Assembly (NCBI GenBank): GCA_041395105.1
Contig: JAWLBB010000003.1
Location: 437,063 to 501,062 of the forward strand
Length of the DNA: 64,000 nt
From: Opitutaceae bacterium
GTDB lineage: Bacteria; Verrucomicrobiota; Verrucomicrobiia; Opitutales; Opitutaceae
Reading direction: 5' to 3'
The position numbers and the translations under genes are program-made. Below the pieces are notes generated by a model. It did not search any database, was not told the DNA's origin, and worked only from the letters and a program-made list of their open reading frames with translations. Below, in pieces: positions 58,259-64,000 of the stretch (positions within the stretch are counted from its first letter, which is position 1; each line of letters opens with the position of its first letter).

Positions 58259-58806
58259 AAATCAAAACCCTCCCGGAGGCACGCAGGTTCGTGAAGCAGG
58301 TGCGCCTCTGCAGTCTGTTTTCTGACAAGACGGGAAGCCTTCCGTCTCTCTGGGACGCCGTCGACCTGCCCGATCGTCGGCCCGGCGAGAGCGGCTGGGG
58401 AGAAAAAATCGGCGCGGTCTGGAATTGGAAGAACCGTCTGCCCGCGGAATACCCGGATGAGATCTTCTACGGAAAGATCAAGGGAGGATCCGCCGTTCTC
58501 ATGACCCTCGACTACCTCCGGGATGTCCATTACCCGGAAGCACACAAGGAGCTTCACGACTGCCGTCGACTTGCCCGGCAGATCTACGAAGTGATCCGAA
58601 CCGATCTCCTCGATACCACTGCACTGCGGAAAGAATCCATCGCCCGATTCAACTGCACCAAGAGTCGATTCGATACCGCACTGAAGGAACTCCAGATCAC
58701 GTTGAACATTGTCCGCTCCAATGATCCTGACGCGGAAAGAGACACCTGGGTCCGCTTTCAGGAAATCTACCCGGAAATCTACGACCACCACCATCCGGGA
58801 CGGTAG
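58255..58806 (+). CDS. AlkZ-related hypothetical protein
   Basis: A 183-residue protein, overlapping the previous gene by 4 bases (ATGA). It resembles a small group annotated as AlkZ-related (winged-helix DNA glycosylase relatives): KTLPEARRFVKQVRLCSLFS, then LPSLWDAVDLPDRRPGESGW, GEKIGAVWNWKNRLPAEYPD and EIFYGKIKGGSAVLMTLDYL. AlkZ proteins excise alkylated or cross-linked bases; whether this short form has that activity is not known. Last of a coupled series with the methyltransferase pseudogene and the SH3-like gene; a 203-base gap with no gene follows. Confidence 0.72.
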   Translation: MKIKTLPEARRFVKQVRLCSLFSDKTGSLPSLWDAVDLPDRRPGESGWGEKIGAVWNWKNRLPAEYPDEIFYGKIKGGSAVLMTLDYLRDVHYPEAHKELHDCRRLARQIYEVIRTDLLDTTALRKESIARFNCTKSRFDTALKELQITLNIVRSNDPDAERDTWVRFQEIYPEIYDHHHPGR

Positions 58807-59009
58807 ATCACGTTCGCATCGGCCCCGTGCGGCGGCCTGCATGCAGGCCACCCAAACTCACCCGACAATCTGTCCACCCACGACCAGACCGTCGGTCGGC
58901 GGTAATCCGGCAACCCGTCGACCCCGTGAATGCCGTCCATGATCAGCCGGTCTTCAACGCATCGCCCGCCGCCTCTTGACGGATCCATCAGGATCCATGC
59001 GTGAATACC

Positions 59010-60404
59010 TCAGCGGTTTCCATTTGTTGAAGGTAAAGGAAACGTGTCGTCCACCCGTTCAATCCATTCCGCAAGTTGAGCCTGCAACTGACCACGGCGT
59101 CGGTGGCTTGACCGGTAATAGGCCAGGTTATTCAGTTCGAAGGGATCCGCGTTCAGGTCAAAGAGGACCCACGGTTGATTCTCGAAACACGCATACTTCC
59201 AACCATCCTCGGTTATGAGGCCCCGCCAGGGTCGATCCACACAGTGGCCGAATCTAGAGGGCCGGCAGTATTGCAGATAGGCGCTATCCGGAGGTCGGGC
59301 GGCCTCACTGGTGGTCCACGAAATCTGGGGAGCGTAATTGAACCCTTGCATGGCGGCCGGTGGTTCGATTCCACAGAGGCCAAGCGAGGTTGCCGCGACA
59401 TCGACATGATTGATGGGGTGGTTAAGGACTTGAGGCTTCACGAGCCCCTCGGTTTCATAAAATGGAATTCCTCCCAACCACGAAGGGGATTTGCAATGAT
59501 TCTGATAGACGCTTGTTTTTCGCATCTGTCCGTGGGATCCCAACATTTCTCCGTGATCGGAAAAAAACATTAGAATGGTATTCTCGAAAAGCCCCAGCCG
59601 GTCCAACGCGTGACGAATACGGCCAAGATTGTGGTCGAGGTTCTCAATCATCGCGTAGTAACCGGCCAGTTGCCTGGAGGCCTCGCGGCGGATCGTATCA
59701 TAGGGCGGCACATTGGGACGGAGTTGGATCGTTCCCGGCGTATGCCGTTGCATCCAGTGTTCAGGGGCGATGAACGGATTATGTGGAGGGATCACCGAGA
59801 GAGCGCAAAAGAAGGGAGGTGAACTGGCCTGTCGGTCCGGATGCCTGTCCCTGCCCACACGCGCCGGTACGGATTGTTCTTCGAGATACCGAATCAACAG
59901 ACTGGTCATTTCGTCGGTCTCGTACCCCTTCAAACGAAAATGATCCACCTCGGTTCCGTCTCCATCATGTCCGTGCACCCAGCAATCAAAGGGCACAAGG
60001 TTGTTTTCGTACCCCATCCAGCGCTTGAACCCTCCCCGGCGGTTGCGGGGAACGGTATGGAACGCGGCCCGCCCCACTTTTTCCTTGAACCCGTCGATGT
60101 GCCACTTGCCAAACCAGGCGGTGTCATACCCGGCTGCATTGAAGGCGTCCGCTACGGTGGGCATTCCGTCTGGAAGTGGATCTTCGTGGCCCGGGACGCA
60201 CTGATGAGGATAGCGCCCTGTCAGCAGCGATCCACGAAACGGGCTGCACAGCGGAGTTCCCGCCACGGCGTTCCTGAAGACGGTGCCTTCCGCGGCCATC
60301 CGATCCAGATTGGGCGTGTGAAGATTGGGGTCTCCGGCAAAACCTGTCGCACATCCGCGATGCTGGTCGCCAAATACCCAGATAATGTTGGGACGTTCAG
60401 TCAT
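59010..60404 (-). CDS. Type I sulfatase
   Basis: A 464-residue sulfatase. The residue that becomes formylglycine is Cys53 in PLCSPFRGSLLTGRYPH (C-x-P-x-R). Metal-site residues are seen at the start (RPNIIWVFGDQHRG) and in FFSDHGEMLGSHGQMRKTSV, with WFGKWHIDGFKEK carrying another active-site Lys-His. No signal peptide, so it may act on cytoplasmic sulfated products, which is a known variation. Its ATG overlaps the UroD-like stop by 8 bases; with PhyH upstream it forms a three-gene minus-strand operon divergent from an AraC regulator. Likely target: a sulfated sugar. Confidence 0.92.
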   Translation of the reverse strand: MTERPNIIWVFGDQHRGCATGFAGDPNLHTPNLDRMAAEGTVFRNAVAGTPLCSPFRGSLLTGRYPHQCVPGHEDPLPDGMPTVADAFNAAGYDTAWFGKWHIDGFKEKVGRAAFHTVPRNRRGGFKRWMGYENNLVPFDCWVHGHDGDGTEVDHFRLKGYETDEMTSLLIRYLEEQSVPARVGRDRHPDRQASSPPFFCALSVIPPHNPFIAPEHWMQRHTPGTIQLRPNVPPYDTIRREASRQLAGYYAMIENLDHNLGRIRHALDRLGLFENTILMFFSDHGEMLGSHGQMRKTSVYQNHCKSPSWLGGIPFYETEGLVKPQVLNHPINHVDVAATSLGLCGIEPPAAMQGFNYAPQISWTTSEAARPPDSAYLQYCRPSRFGHCVDRPWRGLITEDGWKYACFENQPWVLFDLNADPFELNNLAYYRSSHRRRGQLQAQLAEWIERVDDTFPLPSTNGNR

Positions 60405-61335
60405 AGACCCCTTCTCTTCTCCAAATATCCATCATGAGGGCATACCTGTGAAGCGGCAATCCGGTGAAAATGCAATTACTGGTGCCGAAAATATAACCTC
60501 CTCCAGGCAGACCTTCCCGCAATGAACGCCGGACGTCCTCCACCACCTCCTCTTCCGTTCCACTCTGCAGGAGCCCACAGTTCACGTTCCCGATCAGACA
60601 CACCCTCCCAGTGACCAGGCGCTTCATCCGCGCCAAATCCACCCCCCCCTGCGGATCGAGGCTGTGCAGAGCGTGTGGGTTCGCATCAAGCAGATCGTGA
60701 ACGATCGGCATGATATTGCCGTCGGTGTGTTTGATCACGTAGAAACCCATATCCCTGTAGCCCTTGACGAGCTGATGCAGAAAGGGAGTCACAAACTCCC
60801 CGAACATGGCAGGAGAGAGAAACGGGTTGTCGTTGAAGCAATAATCCGCGCAAAGGCAAAATCCGTCAACCAAACCCCATTCCTTTATCGTGCCGGCACG
60901 AGCCAAGGCCGCATCGACCCGTCGCTGCGCCTCGTTCTTCATCGCCTCCGGCTCATCCGCAAGTCGGCTGACAAAATCCATCATCTCGGCCCCGGAGGGG
61001 ATCGCATAGGTGGCATCCCCGTGCAGAAGGACCAGATAGTCGAGATTGGACAATTCCCTCAGGTGCAGGACAGAGAGGCGAAGATCCTCCTGGCACCAAC
61101 CGCCAGGCGCATGGAAGAGGATTCCCGCCTGTTCGAACCGACGGGCCACGGCGAGGTGCAGGTCCGCCACGTCCCTCCGGTGGAGATCCTGCTCCGCCGC
61201 CGACATCTGCAGCCACTGGCGGTAGCATCGATGGGACGGATGGATTCTCCCGAATGCCTCCATCGTCAGCAGGAAACTCAACTCAAAATGTGGCACCCGT
61301 CCGTTCGGCGGCCCACAACAGAGAGCGTTGATCAT
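60397..61335 (-). CDS. Uroporphyrinogen decarboxylase (URO-D)-like protein
   Basis: A 312-residue protein of the URO-D/MtaA/CmuA superfamily. Marks: RVPHFELSFLLTMEAFGRIH, later DNPFLSPAMFGEFVTPFLHQ, FYVIKHTDGNIMPIVHDLLD, then ALHSLDPQGGVDLARMKRLV and VCLIGNVNCGLLQSG, GGYIFGTSNCIFTGLPLHRY. The relatives include enzymes that move methyl groups from small methylated molecules to corrinoid proteins, with Zn bound by His and two Cys; two such cysteines are in VNCG and SNCI. Middle gene of the operon with PhyH and the sulfatase; a substrate-demethylation role is inference. Confidence 0.85.
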   Translation of the reverse strand: MINALCCGPPNGRVPHFELSFLLTMEAFGRIHPSHRCYRQWLQMSAAEQDLHRRDVADLHLAVARRFEQAGILFHAPGGWCQEDLRLSVLHLRELSNLDYLVLLHGDATYAIPSGAEMMDFVSRLADEPEAMKNEAQRRVDAALARAGTIKEWGLVDGFCLCADYCFNDNPFLSPAMFGEFVTPFLHQLVKGYRDMGFYVIKHTDGNIMPIVHDLLDANPHALHSLDPQGGVDLARMKRLVTGRVCLIGNVNCGLLQSGTEEEVVEDVRRSLREGLPGGGYIFGTSNCIFTGLPLHRYALMMDIWRREGVYD

Positions 61336-61378
61336 TGAATCTCTCGAGTCATGCCATCGCGAAGCCCCAAATCCCGGA

Positions 61379-62161
61379 CTATCGCTCGCCCGTTGTCTTC
61401 GCAGCCAAGGACCGCTTCATGGTCCGATTGAATCCCGACAGGGTCAGTTGTTCATTGGGATGGTGGTGGCATTCATCCATCCGGTCGTCGCCCGAGTGCA
61501 ACTGGGCGAGAACCGTCTTGCGAATCCGGGCGGATCGGTTCGACATCGACCCGTGAAGCGTGAAATAGTGGAAGAAGAGAACATCCCCTCTCCTGCATTC
61601 GACCGGAACAGCCTTTTCAAGTGGATAGTCGCTCAACGTCTTGCTCGGGTTTTTTCCATCGGACTCTTCCATTCGCCCCAGTCGATGTGTTCCAGGGTAG
61701 ACCCGAAGACAACCCATCTCCTCGCTGGCATCTGAGACATGCACAACTCCGGCGATCATCGTGTCCTTTTGCATCGGGAAATAGGACCAGTCCTGGTGAA
61801 TGGGAAAGGGAGCGCCTTTCTCGGCGGGTTTCTGAAAAAGCTTCGAATGATGCAGGATAATATCCCGACCGAGAATCTCCCGGGCAACGGAGAGGAAACG
61901 AGGATGTAACCACGCTTGCATCCAGGCGGCGGAGAACTTCTGCACGTTATGGGTGTGGTAGAGTTCGGTGACCTGTCCCTGGTCAATCTGGTCGACCGCA
62001 CTCCCTTTCCAGCGCGCGTTAACCGCTTCTCCGTTGTCCCTGAGTTGGTCTACAATCGCATCAAAGTGTCTTTCCAGCTTGTCCATTTCGGCCGTGGAGA
62101 AAACCCTCTCCGCGCGATAGAAGCCGTCCCTTTCAAATTGTTCTTTGATTGAAGAATCCAT
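61379..62161 (-). CDS. Phytanoyl-CoA dioxygenase (PhyH)-family protein
   Basis: A 260-residue iron/2-oxoglutarate-type oxygenase. The start at 62161 gives SSIKEQFERDGFYRAERVFS, typical for the family. Iron ligands: FPIHQDWSYFPM (HxD) and the distal His in FFHYFTLHGSMSNRS; the nearby Arg in SARIRKTV would bind 2-oxoglutarate. Conserved GCLRVYPGTHRLG is also present. Family members hydroxylate varied small molecules, from fatty acids to phosphonates. First gene of the operon with the UroD-like and sulfatase genes; the pairing suggests oxidative removal of a group, e.g. an ether or methyl group, from a sulfated sugar. Confidence 0.9.
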   Translation of the reverse strand: MDSSIKEQFERDGFYRAERVFSTAEMDKLERHFDAIVDQLRDNGEAVNARWKGSAVDQIDQGQVTELYHTHNVQKFSAAWMQAWLHPRFLSVAREILGRDIILHHSKLFQKPAEKGAPFPIHQDWSYFPMQKDTMIAGVVHVSDASEEMGCLRVYPGTHRLGRMEESDGKNPSKTLSDYPLEKAVPVECRRGDVLFFHYFTLHGSMSNRSARIRKTVLAQLHSGDDRMDECHHHPNEQLTLSGFNRTMKRSLAAKTTGER

Positions 62162-62269
62162 TTTCGTCAGCCCTCTTTCTTGGTTTACCCTGAGATGATG
62201 GAAAATCATACCATCCAATCACAAACAGGGCTATTGCATCACCGGTCAAATTATTGACTATTTCGGCCA

Positions 62270-63151
62270 ATGATACCGTTCCTCGATCCGGTCGAATGGC
62301 AGGAAAACTATGGACGATTCCTCCTCAACGCACGAACCGGAGGCTATTGTTCGTTTGACCAGAACCCGACCAATGGCCTTCACTCTCACGACTTCCACGA
62401 GGTTTGCCTGATCACGGCTGGAAGAGGAAACTATCGCTGCGAAGGAGTCGACTACCCCCTGCAGCCGGGGGATGTCATCCTGGCCCTGCCCAACGCCAAG
62501 CACGAGATTTCCTCCATGCAGACACGGGACCTTCAGCTCGTTTTCTTCGCGTTTGTTATTCATTCCGGCCACACCGGGTCCTTCTCAGGAGAGCGGGAGA
62601 GACTCATATCCAGTATCCGGAACTCAACGCGCGTTCACGCCGGCGGTCACCGCCGGCTTCTAGGGTATCTGCAGATTTTCAGCCGGGACCTGGAAATGAA
62701 CTGGGTGGTCACGCGTGCGCTCGGATCCTTCCTGACTGAGCTGCTGTCCTCCTTTTCGCCCAGCCGACCCGAAAACGAGGGTACTCTGGAAAAAGCCAGC
62801 GTCGCACGGGCGGTCGACTATATTGATGTCAACATCCGCAATCCGATTCAGGTGGCCGAGATCGCCGGGGCGATCGGAATCTCGGAAAGGTCCTTGCGAC
62901 GGTATTTCTCGCGCCTCCTCGAGAAGACCGTGATCGAAGTCATCAGGGAAAGAAAACTCAACCGGGCCTCCGCCCTGTTGCTGATGAATTTCGACATCGG
63001 TTCCGTCGGCAAGATCATCCACATGGAGCCCTCCCACTTCAGCCGGACATTCAAGAAACAGTTCGGGGTCAGCCCGAGGGAGTTCCAGAAAGCACACCGT
63101 CGACAGACTCCACCGAAAAGCCCTGTCGTCCGTTGCCTTCCCCGGGACTGA
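62270..63151 (+). CDS. AraC-family transcriptional regulator
   Basis: A 293-residue regulator with an N-terminal cupin-like sensor part, LHSHDFHEVCLITAGRG and PLQPGDVILALPNAKHE, and a C-terminal pair of helix-turn-helix motifs (about 190-285): QVAEIAGAIGISERSLRRYF, and VGKIIHMEPSHFSRTFKKQF followed by GVSPREFQKAHR. The sensor part probably binds a sugar or derivative. It is divergent from PhyH with 108 bases between, which most probably contain its operator and both promoters, and precedes the GH20 gene in the same direction. Confidence 0.93.
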   Translation: MIPFLDPVEWQENYGRFLLNARTGGYCSFDQNPTNGLHSHDFHEVCLITAGRGNYRCEGVDYPLQPGDVILALPNAKHEISSMQTRDLQLVFFAFVIHSGHTGSFSGERERLISSIRNSTRVHAGGHRRLLGYLQIFSRDLEMNWVVTRALGSFLTELLSSFSPSRPENEGTLEKASVARAVDYIDVNIRNPIQVAEIAGAIGISERSLRRYFSRLLEKTVIEVIRERKLNRASALLLMNFDIGSVGKIIHMEPSHFSRTFKKQFGVSPREFQKAHRRQTPPKSPVVRCLPRD

Positions 63152-63393
63152 CCGATTGTAGTGCCCGGCTTGCCGTTGATCATCTCTGTTCTGCTCCCAT
63201 GCCGAATGCCCGCCCATCCGTGGCTTTTAGGAGAGTAGGATCTTTTCGAAACAAAAAATGACAATTTCGCAACTAGCGTTTCGTTTGTACTCGATCACTA
63301 TCCAATAGTGCGCCATGTTGCGGGACTTTCCCGATCCGATTTCCCATGCAGTCCGAGCCGAATGAAGGACCGAGAAAAGAGAAGACAATTGGA

Positions 63394-64000
63394 ATGCGCG
63401 ATTCATCCCTCATCCCACTCCCACAACACGCGAAGCGGCTCGCGGGCACCACCACGCTGAGTGCCGGCACAACAATCGTATATCCGCCCGGAGCCCGGGA
63501 ACTTGAACCCGCTGCCCGCCACCTGCAACTCTGGTTGGGAGATCGGACGACCGGACTGCCCCAGCCGCCAACTTGCAGGGAGATCCATCTGACCACCGAA
63601 CCGGCGCTGGCGGCTGAAGCCTATGACCTTTTCGCCACACCGGAGAGAATCGCGATTCGCGGCGGGGATGCGGCCGGTGTCTTCTACGGCCTACAGACCC
63701 TCAAGCAGATGACCCGGCCCTGGACAGGCGGGCAAGCGGGCCTGACTCTTCCCTGCGTCGAGATCAACGATGCCCCCGCCTTTTCCTATCGGGGAATGCA
63801 CCTGGATGTCGTCCGGCATTTTTTCCCGGTAACATTCATCAAGAAGTACATCGACCTGCTGGCCGGCTACAAAATGAACCGGTTTCACTGGCACCTGACA
63901 GACGACCAGGGATGGCGGATCGAGATCAAGCAGTACCCGAGACTTCAGGAAGTCGCCGCCTTCCGCAGGGAGACAATGATCGGCCACCTCGACGATCAAC
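63394..64000 (+). CDS. Family 20 glycoside hydrolase (beta-hexosaminidase), C-terminal part outside window
   Basis: Beta-N-acetylhexosaminidase family, releasing terminal GlcNAc or GalNAc. About 202 residues are visible. Residues 1-125 are the family's N-terminal alpha/beta domain (AGTTIVYPPGARELEPAARH, GDAAGVFYGLQTLKQM, VEINDAPAFSYRGMHLDVVR), where RGMHLDVVRHFFPV starts the catalytic barrel, and NRFHWHLTDDQGWRIEIKQ is another hallmark. The catalytic Asp-Glu pair would be past position 64000. No signal peptide is seen, so it may act in the cytoplasm. The ATG at 63394 is used; 242 bases separate it from the AraC gene. Confidence 0.93.
   Translation, partial: MRDSSLIPLPQHAKRLAGTTTLSAGTTIVYPPGARELEPAARHLQLWLGDRTTGLPQPPTCREIHLTTEPALAAEAYDLFATPERIAIRGGDAAGVFYGLQTLKQMTRPWTGGQAGLTLPCVEINDAPAFSYRGMHLDVVRHFFPVTFIKKYIDLLAGYKMNRFHWHLTDDQGWRIEIKQYPRLQEVAAFRRETMIGHLDDQ

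Overview
The window is high-GC (about 62% by eye), densely packed bacterial chromosome. The gene content fits a Gram-negative, heterotrophic Verrucomicrobiota member, probably Opitutales-like. Supporting features are several Tat-exported Gfo/Idh/MocA oxidoreductases, a sulfatase / UroD-like / PhyH / AraC / GH20 glycan locus, HEAT- and LRV-type repeat lipoproteins, DoxX, GlnRS used directly beside GltX, and outer-membrane lipoproteins (Pal, Blc). The assignment comes from gene content only; there is no rRNA, and I saw no convincing tRNA, CRISPR array, insertion sequence or phage gene.

Layout. 0-12 kb is mostly housekeeping: a partial esterase, an S4 RNA-binding protein and a nitrilase-GDPD fusion (one overlapping minus-strand operon); class II fructose-bisphosphate aldolase; a PHP phosphoesterase; beta-carbonic anhydrase plus MsrB; the gltX-glnS pair; a zinc carboxypeptidase-like protein; and an RluA-type pseudouridine synthase. 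12-28 kb holds a ribosome hibernation factor, a cytochrome c lipoprotein, a SYLF lipoprotein, the glutamate synthase operon gltBD, a NarL-type regulator, Pal, a CbiX-like chelatase, a purH-M48-M20 run and a methyltransferase. 28.4-30.2 kb is a lower-GC islet with an acetyltransferase, an imperfect inverted repeat resembling an integron attC site, and a decayed methyltransferase.

30-39 kb contains a giant LRV/HEAT-like repeat lipoprotein divergent from a second HEAT protein, then a TauE/SafE-like transporter, a beta-CASP metallo-beta-lactamase, a cupin, MarC and a methyltransferase. 39.7-49.6 kb is a long plus-strand series: two coupled Tat-exported Gfo/Idh/MocA proteins, a third HEAT protein, DoxX, a third Gfo/Idh/MocA, then a discoidin-like protein, an Agl23-type glycosyltransferase and ApbE. 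The first part looks like an envelope sugar-oxidation module. 49.6-58.8 kb holds a Pat-type acetyltransferase, an AttH-domain protein, a DUF748/AsmA-like protein, a Blc lipocalin behind a perfect 17-bp palindrome, a nucleotide-sugar epimerase-like protein and several small proteins. 59-64 kb is the start of a glycan-use locus: sulfatase, UroD-like and PhyH on the minus strand, an AraC regulator divergent from them, and a GH20 hexosaminidase running off the edge.

A recurring feature is single-base indels, mostly in short G/C/A runs, that break otherwise well-conserved genes: carbonic anhydrase, msrB, hpf, the DUF748 protein and, in a dense cluster of about a dozen, the middle of gltB. Protein similarity resumes in another frame each time. 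Consensus sequencing error is therefore more likely than decay for most of them. The two methyltransferase remnants at 29.3 and 57.4 kb also carry in-frame stop codons and look more like true pseudogenes.
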